From: Marinobacter salarius
GTDB taxonomy: Bacteria; Pseudomonadota; Gammaproteobacteria; Pseudomonadales; Oleiphilaceae
Assembly: GCF_032922745.1 (NCBI RefSeq)
Contig: NZ_CP136693.1
Span: 372,001 to 436,000 of the forward strand
Length of the DNA: 64,000 nt
Direction: 5' to 3'
Shown: positions 26,586-34,736 of the stretch, piece after piece
How positions within the stretch are numbered: position 1 is the stretch's first letter
Layout: the number at the start of each line of letters is the position of its first letter
Notes under the pieces: model-generated
Databases searched by the model: none
What the model saw: only the letters and a program-made list of their open reading frames with translations
What the model was told of the DNA's origin: nothing
Translations under genes and position numbers: made by a program

Positions 26586-27239
26586 ATGCTGAAATTATAC
26601 GGAACGCCCCCAACCCGCGCCTTGCGCGTTGTCTGGCTGCTTAACGAACTGGGCCTTGAGCACGAACTGCACCCGGTAGACCTTATGCAGGATGAGCATC
26701 ACCAACAGGACTTTCTTTCTCTCAACCCTGCCGCCAGGGTGCCGGTATTGGTGGATGGAAACCTCGTGTTAACTGAATCAGCCGCAATCCAGCTCTACCT
26801 GGCAGAAAAATACCCTCAGGCCGGATTCATTCCCGAGACATTGGAAGACAGGGCACAGATGTACCGCTGGATGTTCTTCCTTGTGACCGAGGTCGAACAA
26901 CCATTGTGGCGAATCGCCCGCCACACGTTCGTTTACCCGGACGAGAAGCGAATACCTCAGGATGTCGAGCTGGCGAGACAGGAATGCCTGGAAATGATAG
27001 CGGTGCTTGAACGGCACATGTCAGAACGCGAGTTCATGGTTGGCGACCGGCTAAGCGTGGCGGATTTCAACGCGGCATATACACTGGACTGGGCCAACAC
27101 AGAGGAGATGCTTGAGAGCGCTCCGCGGTTGCGGGACTATCTAAAGGCAATGTACGCTCGCCCCACAGCTCCGCCAACCATCGCTGAAGCGTTCGCCGCG
27201 ATGGAAAGCCAGGCTGACAACAGCCCCTCTACTGGGTGA
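26586..27239 (+). CDS. Glutathione S-transferase family protein
   Basis: 217 residues, GGAGCAGGAA upstream. The thioredoxin-like N-terminal domain (MLKLYGTPPTRALRVVWLLNE; NPAARVPVLVDG; LTESAAIQLYLAEKYP with the glutathione-binding ES) is followed by the helical C-terminal domain (about 90-205; FMVGDRLSVADFNAAY with the N-capping SxxD). Conjugates glutathione to electrophiles; the substrate is unknown. Not closely similar to the GST at 37470. Confidence 0.88.
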   Translation: MLKLYGTPPTRALRVVWLLNELGLEHELHPVDLMQDEHHQQDFLSLNPAARVPVLVDGNLVLTESAAIQLYLAEKYPQAGFIPETLEDRAQMYRWMFFLVTEVEQPLWRIARHTFVYPDEKRIPQDVELARQECLEMIAVLERHMSEREFMVGDRLSVADFNAAYTLDWANTEEMLESAPRLRDYLKAMYARPTAPPTIAEAFAAMESQADNSPSTG

Positions 27240-27328
27240 CTCCCATCAGGATGATTTCAAACGCGCTTCAATAGCATCATCGTGAAACAATTCCTGATAC
27301 TGTTGGCGTTGGCTCACGAGGGTTTTAT

Positions 27329-27541
27329 ATGAAAGAAGTACCCCAAAAACAGTCCGGAACCAGCGGCTACTCCTGGAAACTGTCTGCTGTGGCAGCCGTA
27401 GCCTCTGTCATCGGCGCGGTAGTCTCGTTCGGGGAGGTGTCACCAATCATCACCGGGTTGATTCTCCTTGCCGCCGTTGGCTGGGGCTTTACCGCACGGG
27501 ACAACAAGCGAGCGGCGGAACAGGCAAAAGACTCACGATAA
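27329..27541 (+). CDS. Small two-helix membrane protein
   Basis: 70 residues. Two hydrophobic segments (KLSAVAAVASVIGAVVSFG and PIITGLILLAAVGWGFTA) are joined by a short loop, with charged ends. No family recognised. A GAGGG site lies near the start. It could be a YeeE/DUF-like stress membrane peptide, but nothing supports a function. Confidence 0.5.
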   Translation: MKEVPQKQSGTSGYSWKLSAVAAVASVIGAVVSFGEVSPIITGLILLAAVGWGFTARDNKRAAEQAKDSR

Positions 27542-27637
27542 ACGACGTTCCTGAAAATTTTTCCTCCCCCTGTCGATTTCGTCCCGCCCCACGCGACTAA
27601 CCAGTGAAACCACCAACAATCACTGGAGAACGACAAC

Positions 27638-28459
27638 ATGAAATACATGCTGATGCGTAAGGCCGATGTGGACACCGAGAATGGCGTAATGCCCACGGAT
27701 GACCTCCTGCAGGCGATGGCGGACTATAACGAGCGGATGACGCAGGCAGGGGTGTTTACCGGTGGCGACGGTTTGTGGCCCACCCGCGACGGCTGCCGCA
27801 TTCAGTTCCGCAACGGTGAGCCCACTGTTGTCAACGGGCCCTTCGAGCAGACCAGCGAGCTGCTGGCCGGCTACAGTGTGCTTGAGGTGGATTCCCTGGA
27901 GGATGCCATCGACTGGGCGAAGCAGTGGCCAAAAGAGGATTCGGACGGCAACGTCACTCTTGAGTTGCGCCGTTACTTCGAGCTGGAGGATTTCGATCCC
28001 GGCGCGGCCCTTGAGAAACATCGCTCACTGGGCAAGCTGCCCCGGGAGATCAACGTGCACGTGGCGTTTGGCGGCAACTGCCGGGAAGCCATGGAATTCT
28101 ATGCGGAGGTGACCGCTGGTACTCTGGAAGCTGTGATTACCTATGGTGAAACACCAGCGGCTGCGGATGTGCCGAAGGAGATGCACGATCTCGTTGTCCA
28201 CTCCTCCCTCAATATCCGCGGCCGCCGATTGATGGGGGCGGATATGGCGGGAGACTGTTATCAGCCACCTCAGGGCGCACAAATCCATCTGGAATACGAT
28301 GACACCGAGCAGGCGGAGCAGGTTTTCCGGGCGCTGTCCGAAGGCGGCGCAGAAATCATGCCCTTCGAACAGACCTTCTGGGCGCATCGTTTCGGAATGA
28401 CCAAGGACCGCTTTGGCGTCCAATGGATGATCAGCAGCGGGCTCGAGCAGTGCCAGTAA
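27638..28459 (+). CDS. Fusion of YciI-like (DGPF) and PhnB-like VOC domains
   Basis: 273 residues, GGAGAACGAC upstream. Residues 1-115 are a DGPF/YciI domain (MKYMLMRKADVD, NGPFEQTSELLAGYSVLEVDSLEDAIDWAKQWP). Residues 130-270 are a PhnB/VOC domain (INVHVAFGGNCREAMEFYAEV, QAEQVFRALSEGGAEIMPFEQTFWAHRFGMTKDRFGVQWMI). Stand-alone versions of both often sit together with an ECF sigma factor; here they are fused and no sigma gene is present. A second VOC gene follows 24 bases later. Function unknown. Confidence 0.83.
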   Translation: MKYMLMRKADVDTENGVMPTDDLLQAMADYNERMTQAGVFTGGDGLWPTRDGCRIQFRNGEPTVVNGPFEQTSELLAGYSVLEVDSLEDAIDWAKQWPKEDSDGNVTLELRRYFELEDFDPGAALEKHRSLGKLPREINVHVAFGGNCREAMEFYAEVTAGTLEAVITYGETPAAADVPKEMHDLVVHSSLNIRGRRLMGADMAGDCYQPPQGAQIHLEYDDTEQAEQVFRALSEGGAEIMPFEQTFWAHRFGMTKDRFGVQWMISSGLEQCQ

Positions 28460-28483
28460 GCGACAACAACAAGGAGCCATGCA

Positions 28484-28969
28484 ATGACCACGCGAGCGAA
28501 AAACACCATATGCCTCTGGTACAACGGCGATGCTGAGGAGGCGGCCAACTTCTATGCCAGCACCTTCCCCGATTCGTCGGTGGACGCCGTAAATCATGCG
28601 CCGGGAGACTACCCATCAGGCTCGGAAGGGGATGTACTGACGGTGGAGTTCACCGTGCTGGGCATTCCCTGCCTCGGGCTCAATGGCGGGCCCATCTTCA
28701 CACACAGCGAAGCGTTTTCATTTCAGGTGGCCACCGCGGATCAGGAGGAAACCGATCGCTACTGGAACGCGATTGTGGGCAACGGCGGCGAGGAAAGCGC
28801 CTGCGGCTGGTGCCGGGACAAGTGGGGGATCTCCTGGCAGATTACGCCGCAGGTTCTGTCAGACGCCATTGCCGACCCAGACCGCGCAACCGCGAAACGG
28901 GTGTTCGAGGCGATGATGACGATGGGTAAAATCGATGTTGCGGTTATTGAGGCGGCACGTCGGGGATAA
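28484..28969 (+). CDS. PhnB/VOC family protein (3-demethylubiquinone methyltransferase-like fold)
   Basis: 161 residues. The family PF06983 pattern is seen: ICLWYNGDAEEAANFYASTFPDSSV, VLTVEFTVLGIPCLGLNGGP, and CGWCRDKWGISWQITP, with the long C-terminal ATAKRVFEAMMTMGKIDVAVIE helix. Despite the family's old name these are glyoxalase-fold proteins without a methyltransferase domain. It is probably one transcription unit with the preceding fusion gene. Confidence 0.85.
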   Translation: MTTRAKNTICLWYNGDAEEAANFYASTFPDSSVDAVNHAPGDYPSGSEGDVLTVEFTVLGIPCLGLNGGPIFTHSEAFSFQVATADQEETDRYWNAIVGNGGEESACGWCRDKWGISWQITPQVLSDAIADPDRATAKRVFEAMMTMGKIDVAVIEAARRG

Positions 28970-29130
28970 CAGCAATGATCTCCGTGACGGAATTGTGATC
29001 GAAAGTTTCAGCTTCATTGAACCATTCGCTGGCATGCCTCTGACATGCTGGGGCTGTGATTCATGACAACGATGCTCTGCGGATACGCGGAGCATCGGGA
29101 AACTGAGAACTGTCACTTGTGGAGATCGTT

Positions 29131-29835
29131 ATGAGGCGCATGCTGATACCTGCGTTACTTCTGTTTCCCCTGCTCGTCCACGCCGAACAGTGGCAAAGCA
29201 GTAACACGCAGACCGATGTTATTGAACTGTTTACGTCGGAGGGTTGCAGCAGTTGCCCACCGGCTGACGCCTTTCTCAGTTCCCTGAAAAACCGCGACGG
29301 CGTTTTCAGAACGTTCATCCCGATGGCCTTCCATGTTGATTACTGGAACTACATCGGCTGGAAAGACCGCTTTGCGAGCAGCGAATACAGCCAGCGGCAG
29401 CGCCGATATGCCAGGGATGGCAACATCAGCCAGGTGTACACACCCGGTTTCGTCATTAACAGCCAGGAATGGCGGCCATGGTTCCGGGGCGCGCGCAACT
29501 GGGAGACGTCAAACGAACAGGTCGGCAACCTGACCGCTGACCTTCAGGGCAACCGGCTGAAAGTCAACTTTGCCGACAAGACCCGCAATCACCTTCACGT
29601 CGCTTACCTGGGCATGGGCATCGAGACTCAAGTGAAAGCGGGTGAGAACCGAGGCAAGACACTCACTCACGATTTTGTGGTGCTTGATGTCACAACCCTA
29701 CCCGGTGAAGGCGAATGGCAACTAAAACTGCCGGCAGCACCGGACAAAGGCCAGCAGCGCACGGCATTGGCGATCTGGGTCTCCCCTACCGATTCACAAC
29801 AGGTGTTACAGGCAGTGGGGGGTTACCTTGAGTGA
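29131..29835 (+). CDS. DUF1223 thioredoxin-like periplasmic protein
   Basis: 234 residues from the ATG at 29131 (GGAGATCGTT upstream). A signal peptide (MLIPALLLFPLLVHA) is followed by VIELFTSEGCSSCPPADAFL, a CxxC thioredoxin-like site and DUF1223 hallmark, then VDYWNYIGWKDRFASSEYS and VYTPGFVINSQEW. Probably an exported redox-active protein; target unknown. It converges on the LysR gene. Confidence 0.84.
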   Translation: MRRMLIPALLLFPLLVHAEQWQSSNTQTDVIELFTSEGCSSCPPADAFLSSLKNRDGVFRTFIPMAFHVDYWNYIGWKDRFASSEYSQRQRRYARDGNISQVYTPGFVINSQEWRPWFRGARNWETSNEQVGNLTADLQGNRLKVNFADKTRNHLHVAYLGMGIETQVKAGENRGKTLTHDFVVLDVTTLPGEGEWQLKLPAAPDKGQQRTALAIWVSPTDSQQVLQAVGGYLE

Positions 29836-29847
29836 CCGACCCGGCGC

Positions 29848-30738
29848 CTAAACCACGTCCGGGAAGGTCGATTGCAGATAATCCACCAAGGCCCGCACCT
29901 TTGGCGTCACGAATTTCCGGGTGGGATAGACCGCGTATACGCCCAGTTCGTCAGAGCGGTAATCCGGCAGCAGTTCCACCAGCCGGCCTGCGTCGAGGTC
30001 TTCCTGAACCAGGAAACCCGGCTGGTGTATCACCCCCTGACCGGCCAGGGCGGCGGCACAGCAGGTTTCGCCGTTGTTGGCATGCATCCAGGGGCGTATC
30101 CGTGTGCTCAATGGTCCATCCGGACCGTCAAAATGCCAGTCGTTACCCGTGGCCAGGTTACTGTAGGCGATGATCTTGTGATGGATCAGGTCCTCGGGAT
30201 GTTCTGGCGTGCCGTGGGCGCTGAGGTATCCGGGAGAGGCGCAGACAACGAGCCGCGTGGTGGTGAGACGCCGGCTGACCAGGGTGGAATTTCTCAAGCT
30301 GGCAATTCGGATCGCCAGATCAAAGCCTTCCTCAACAATATCCACAATGCGGTCGGACAGGTCGATGTTGAGTTCCACATCCGGATATTCACTATGAAAT
30401 TGCCCCCACAGGGGCGCCAGGTGGCGAATGCCAAAACTCACCGGGGCATTGATGCGCAACACACCCTTGGCGACGCCGCTGCGTGAGGTCAGTTCTGCCT
30501 CCGCCTCTTCCACTCCCGCCAGCAGTTCCCGGCATCGCACGTAAAACACTTCCCCTTCCGCGGTCAGCGACAGTCGCCGGGTGGTGCGGTGAAGAAGCCG
30601 CACCCCAAGCCGGGACTCGAGTTCACCCACGTAGCGGGATACGGCGGCTTTCGACATCCCCATTGCCTCCGAGGCGGCCACAAAACTGCTCTCGTCCACA
30701 ACGGCGCAGAAGGTCTGCATCTCCAGCAATCTATCCAT
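29848..30738 (-). CDS. LysR family transcriptional regulator
   Basis: 296 residues. N-terminal winged helix (METFC-VDESSFVAASEAMGMSKAAVSRYVGELESRLGVRLLHRTTRRLSLT) and a LysR substrate-binding domain (VLRINAPVSFGIRHLAPLW, DLAIRIASLRNSTLVSRRL), of the CrgA-like group. Divergent from the doxX gene with a 117-base shared region, it probably regulates the doxX-dioxygenase pair. Confidence 0.88.
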   Translation of the reverse strand: MDRLLEMQTFCAVVDESSFVAASEAMGMSKAAVSRYVGELESRLGVRLLHRTTRRLSLTAEGEVFYVRCRELLAGVEEAEAELTSRSGVAKGVLRINAPVSFGIRHLAPLWGQFHSEYPDVELNIDLSDRIVDIVEEGFDLAIRIASLRNSTLVSRRLTTTRLVVCASPGYLSAHGTPEHPEDLIHHKIIAYSNLATGNDWHFDGPDGPLSTRIRPWMHANNGETCCAAALAGQGVIHQPGFLVQEDLDAGRLVELLPDYRSDELGVYAVYPTRKFVTPKVRALVDYLQSTFPDVV

Positions 30739-30855
30739 TCTATTGTTCCGATTTTTGAGACAGTTAATCCAATAAAAGTATGTTTATCCCAAAATAAGAT
30801 ATTCGTAAAGTATCCCCATGCTCAACACACATCTCATACACAAGGAAACAGGATC

Positions 30856-31293
30856 ATGAACAATACATTCCTCAACAAACTGCTCGACACCAACGCTGGC
30901 TGGGGCGCGCTTGCCCTGCGCATTCCCGTCGGCATCATTTTCGTGGCTCACGGCGCCCAGAAGCTGTTTGGCTGGTTCGGTGGCTACGGTCTGGAAGGCA
31001 CCGGGCAGTGGTTGGATTCCATCGGCCTGAGCCCGGGTTATCTCATGGCTCTTCTGGCCGGTGGCACCGAGTTCCTGGGCGGCTTGGCGCTCATTATTGG
31101 GCTACTGGTTCGCCCCGCCAGTGCAGCGCTGGCCTTCGCCATGTTGATTGCCATCTTCAGCGTGCATTTCCAGAATGGCCTGTTCATGAGCAACAACGGT
31201 TATGAATTCGCGCTGGCACTACTGGCGGCTTCAGTGTCCCTGCTGTTTAGCGGTGCCGGGCACGCTTCCGTAGACCGTTTGGCAACGAAATAA
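30856..31293 (+). CDS. DoxX family membrane protein
   Basis: 145 residues, start with an AAGGAAACAGG site. Four membrane helices; the DoxX signature ALRIPVGIIFVAHGAQKLFGWFGGYGLEGTGQW and GTEFLGGLALIIGLLVRPAS are present. DoxX proteins act in thiol-stress or quinone-linked redox roles. It is 16 bases before the extradiol dioxygenase gene, and both are probably under the divergent LysR. Confidence 0.88.
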   Translation: MNNTFLNKLLDTNAGWGALALRIPVGIIFVAHGAQKLFGWFGGYGLEGTGQWLDSIGLSPGYLMALLAGGTEFLGGLALIIGLLVRPASAALAFAMLIAIFSVHFQNGLFMSNNGYEFALALLAASVSLLFSGAGHASVDRLATK

Positions 31294-31309
31294 ACAGGAG
31301 TATCGCGCC

Positions 31310-32083
31310 ATGACCAGTCTGTTCGTATCCCACGGCGCTCCCACCTTTGCACTGGAGCCGGGCCTAGCAGGCCCGGCCCTCTCGCAGCTTGGAACGGAAC
31401 TGCCCCGACCAACTGCGGTGCTGGTGGTGTCGCCCCACTGGATGACACAGGAAGTGCAGGTGGGGCTGTCAGAGGTACCGGCTACCATCCATGACTTTCG
31501 AGGCTTTGAGCCCGCCATGTACGAACTGGAGTACCCGGCGCATGGTCATCCTTCGCTCGCAAAGAAGGCACTGTCTCTACTGGATAACGCCGGATGGAAG
31601 CCCGTCGCCGATGCCCATCGCGGCCTGGACCATGGTGCCTGGGTGCCACTGACGTACCTGTACCCGGGCGCGTCGGTGCCGGTGTTCCAGGTGTCTCTGC
31701 CAGCAAACCTCGACAGCCAGTCCGCCTACCAACTGGGCCAGGTGCTGGCGCCGCTGCAAGAGGAAGGTGTGCTGATCGTCGGTTCGGGCAGTCTGACTCA
31801 TAACCTCTACGAGGTACGCTGGAGGGATAACAACAGTGCAGAGTACGCAAAGGCCTTTAGCCAATGGGTTCGTGAAGCGGTTCTGGAAAACGACCAGGCA
31901 CGCCTGGTAAGCACGCTGACGCTCGCACCCCATGCCCAGCGCGCGCACCCAACCACGGAGCACTTTCTGCCGTTGCTGGTTGCACTGGGTGCCGCTGGCC
32001 CCGACGCACGCGGCTCGGTCATTGAAGGCGGCATTGAGCATGGTGTGCTGTCGATGGATTCCTTTATCTTTCGCAATGCCTGA
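31310..32083 (+). CDS. LigB-type extradiol ring-cleavage dioxygenase (YgiD/DODA-like)
   Basis: 257 residues. Class III extradiol dioxygenase features: LFVSHGAPTFALEP, VVSPHWMT, the HRGLDHGAWVPL block and IVGSGSLTHNLYEV supply the His metal ligands. Related enzymes open catechols, for example DOPA-type dioxygenases and E. coli YgiD. Full length, operon with doxX. Natural substrate unknown. Confidence 0.88.
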   Translation: MTSLFVSHGAPTFALEPGLAGPALSQLGTELPRPTAVLVVSPHWMTQEVQVGLSEVPATIHDFRGFEPAMYELEYPAHGHPSLAKKALSLLDNAGWKPVADAHRGLDHGAWVPLTYLYPGASVPVFQVSLPANLDSQSAYQLGQVLAPLQEEGVLIVGSGSLTHNLYEVRWRDNNSAEYAKAFSQWVREAVLENDQARLVSTLTLAPHAQRAHPTTEHFLPLLVALGAAGPDARGSVIEGGIEHGVLSMDSFIFRNA

Positions 32084-32199
32084 AACCCGGAACCGTTGCT
32101 GCCGTATCTAATTCCGTTGCCCTGAACGGATCGATAACGGTAAAGTTCCTGCAGCAAAACGGACGCGGGGATGACCAGCCCCATGGATACGGGTGGAAT

Positions 32200-32604
32200 G
32201 TGACACTACAACGGCACAATCGATGGCCTGTATGGATAGCCCTGCTATCCATGCTGCTCATCTATCTGGGGCCATTGCTCACCAAAGCCCAGCTGGCCCA
32301 GCACGCCGAACCAACGCATCACTCGGCCGAGCCTTCCCATCACGCCAAGCACAAACACCACGGCCACCCACCTGAGCACGCCCCCGACAAGCATTCTGAC
32401 CCGTTCGAGCACCTGGCCCATGGAGATTGTGGCTACTGCGTTTTGCTCACCAAACTGCCGGCCATGTCACCCCAGGGCGCCCAAGGTGCGCCTTCAGACC
32501 ATCCTGGGAGCCGTCACCCGGCATCGCTGACCTCGATCTCTGCCCCACGGGGCATTCCAAGTTTTCCCAACGCGCCTGTTCGCGCCCCACCGCTCATCGT
32601 CTGA
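32200..32604 (+). CDS. DUF2946 family His-rich membrane-anchored protein
   Basis: 134 residues from a GTG. One N-terminal membrane segment (PVWIALLSMLLIYLGPLL) is followed by a histidine-rich stretch (about 40-75) and the DUF2946 mark GDCGYCVLLTKLP. The His and Cys residues suggest metal binding (copper likely). It sits 39 bases before the PepSY-TM gene; DUF2946 genes commonly neighbour copper or TonB-linked uptake genes. The function is inference. Confidence 0.7.
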   Translation: MTLQRHNRWPVWIALLSMLLIYLGPLLTKAQLAQHAEPTHHSAEPSHHAKHKHHGHPPEHAPDKHSDPFEHLAHGDCGYCVLLTKLPAMSPQGAQGAPSDHPGSRHPASLTSISAPRGIPSFPNAPVRAPPLIV

Positions 32605-32643
32605 CCTCCGCACTTTCCCTTTAAACCCGTAGTGAGGAAGACT

Positions 32644-34041
32644 ATGAACGAATCACGCTCCACCGGCGCGCCGCGCTGGGGATACACCCTGCTTTTGCGT
32701 TTGCATTTCTACGCAGGGCTTCTCGTTGGCCCGTTTATATTCGTGGCCGCCCTTTCAGGCGCGCTGTTCGCGCTAACGCCACAGATTGAAAGCTGGCTAT
32801 ACCACACCGAACTGACCACCGAGCTCACCGGCGATGCTCACCCACTGGCCAGCCAGATCGGGGCTGCACGGAACCACATTGGCAACGATGCCGCCCTCGC
32901 TGCAGTCCGCCCGGCACCGGAAGCGGGCCAGACCACGCGGGTCATGTTTGCGGTGGATGGCCTGCAACCCTACGAACATCAGGCAGTATTTGTGGACCCG
33001 GTTTCCCTGGCAATTCGCGGTGACCTGGTGGTTTACGGCACCAGCGGCACCCTGCCGTTCCGCATCTGGATCGATTATGTACACCGGCATTTGCATTTGG
33101 GTGAGGTTGGTCGCTACTACAGCGAACTGGCCGCCTCCTGGCTCTGGCTGGTGGCACTGGGGGGCCTGTTCCTGTGGTGGCGACGCCGTTCAGCCCGCCG
33201 AAGCGGCAAGGACACGGACCGAAGCACACTTCGCAAGTGGCATAGTCGTATTGGCGTGGTGTTGTTGATGGCCTTTCTGTTCTTCTCGGTAACCGGCCTG
33301 ACCTGGTCCAAGTGGGCCGGTGCCAATATTGCCGAACTGCGCGCGCAACTGGATTGGGGCACACCAGGGCTGAACACGCAGATCGTCGATTCAGCCGCCG
33401 CTCAGGCTCACAGCCATGGTGAACACGCCGGACACGGAATGGCCATGCCAATGGCCACGGGCAGAGACAACGCACCCACCTACGATGCCGTACTGGAACG
33501 TGCCCGGGCTGCGGGCATCGATGCCGGCATGGTGGAAATCAAGCCGGCAACAGACGCTACCCGCGCCTGGGTGGTTCGTGAAATCGATCGCAGCTGGCCG
33601 ACACAGGTGGATATGGTGGCGGTTGATCCCAAGTCCATGGCTGTGACCGACCGCGTGGATTTCGAGACCTTCCCCATCGCCGCCAAACTCACCCGCTGGG
33701 GCATCGACGCCCACATGGGCATTCTGTTTGGCCTGGCCAACCAGCTCTTTGTGGCGGCCTGCGCGTTGGGGTTGTGCGTGATGATCGCGTTGGGCTACCG
33801 CATGTGGTGGCTGCGACGCCCGACCCGAGAGTTATCCCATCAACGATCCGCCCAGCGGGTGTGGACAGAACTGCTCAAGGCACCGCCCCTGGCACTGCTG
33901 GCCATGGCACTGGTTGCGGTCGGATTAGGATGGTTCGCGCCGGTGATGGGCGTCAGCCTTGGGGTGTTTCTTGTTGTGGATGGGTTGCTGGCCTTCTGGA
34001 GCTACAAGCAAAGCGAACAAGCAACCTCCGAATACAGTTGA
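32644..34041 (+). CDS. PepSY-associated transmembrane protein (PiuB-like)
   Basis: 465 residues from the ATG at 32644. Membrane segments occur near 15-45 (LHFYAGLLVGPFIFVAALSGALFAL), 150-170, 200-225, 355-380 and 410-455. PepSY-type periplasmic parts lie between them, with a His-rich loop HSHGEHAGHGMAMPM. PiuB-like proteins reduce or help import iron-siderophores and other metals at the inner membrane. Together with the DUF2946 gene it forms a likely metal-handling pair. Confidence 0.82.
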   Translation: MNESRSTGAPRWGYTLLLRLHFYAGLLVGPFIFVAALSGALFALTPQIESWLYHTELTTELTGDAHPLASQIGAARNHIGNDAALAAVRPAPEAGQTTRVMFAVDGLQPYEHQAVFVDPVSLAIRGDLVVYGTSGTLPFRIWIDYVHRHLHLGEVGRYYSELAASWLWLVALGGLFLWWRRRSARRSGKDTDRSTLRKWHSRIGVVLLMAFLFFSVTGLTWSKWAGANIAELRAQLDWGTPGLNTQIVDSAAAQAHSHGEHAGHGMAMPMATGRDNAPTYDAVLERARAAGIDAGMVEIKPATDATRAWVVREIDRSWPTQVDMVAVDPKSMAVTDRVDFETFPIAAKLTRWGIDAHMGILFGLANQLFVAACALGLCVMIALGYRMWWLRRPTRELSHQRSAQRVWTELLKAPPLALLAMALVAVGLGWFAPVMGVSLGVFLVVDGLLAFWSYKQSEQATSEYS

Positions 34042-34062
34042 CAATCTCCTGCACCCTGTGAT

Positions 34063-34095
34063 GTTATCACCGGTAACAATGTTATCGGTGATAAC
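34063..34095. promoter_or_regulatory. 33-base inverted repeat abutting tetR start, probable TetR operator
   Basis: GTTATCACCG (34063-34072) and CGGTGATAAC (34086-34095) are perfect 10-base arms; the inner GTAAC/GTTAT extend the symmetry. It ends two bases before the ATG and includes the GGTGA ribosome site, so a bound repressor would block both transcription and translation starts. Confidence 0.7.
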
Positions 34096-34097
34096 TT

Positions 34098-34736
34098 ATG
34101 ACTGTTAGCTCCACCCCACTCAAAACCAATTACCACCATGGTGACCTGCCTCAACAGGCGCACCAGTTAGCCCTGGAAATTCTGCGGGAACATGGCGATG
34201 CGGCGATCAGCCTGCGGGCCCTGGCCAAGCAGATCGGGGTCAGTGCGCCTGCGCTGTATCGACACTTCGTTGACCGGGACAGCCTGCTCGCAGAGCTCGC
34301 CATTACCGGTTTCAGTGCACTACGGGAACGACTGCTCGCCGTTGATCAAAGCGACCCCAGGCGGGCACTGATTGATATCGGCCTGGTTTACGTGTCGTTC
34401 GCCCGGGACGAACCCAACCTATACCGGCTGATGTTTGGCGGGCGGGTGCTGCCCAAAGGTATTCACCCGCGGCTGGACATAGCCGGAAAGGGAGCTTTCC
34501 AGGTCCTGGAAGACACCATTGCGCGAGCCCAGGCCGCCGGTTACGTCAAACCCATTTCGTTGTCACTGATGACCGCCGCCGCCTGGTCCCTGGTGCATGG
34601 CCTGTCCCAGCTGTCTATCGACGGGCACCTGCCCAGCACGAAGGCGGAACCTCACCTGACCGAAGGTGTTGTCACACTCCTGCTCGATGGCTCAATTGCC
34701 GAAAACAAACAACACGATAAGGACACCACATCATGA
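34098..34736 (+). CDS. TetR family transcriptional regulator
   Basis: 212 residues. N-terminal HTH: YHHGDLPQQAHQLALEILREHGDAAISLRALAKQIGVSAPALYRHFVDRDSLLAELA. The C-terminal part with YRLMFGG is the TetR_C domain of the WHG type. The stop overlaps the start of the oxidoreductase gene (ATGA), so both form one operon that the protein probably represses through the adjoining palindrome. Confidence 0.9.
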   Translation: MTVSSTPLKTNYHHGDLPQQAHQLALEILREHGDAAISLRALAKQIGVSAPALYRHFVDRDSLLAELAITGFSALRERLLAVDQSDPRRALIDIGLVYVSFARDEPNLYRLMFGGRVLPKGIHPRLDIAGKGAFQVLEDTIARAQAAGYVKPISLSLMTAAAWSLVHGLSQLSIDGHLPSTKAEPHLTEGVVTLLLDGSIAENKQHDKDTTS

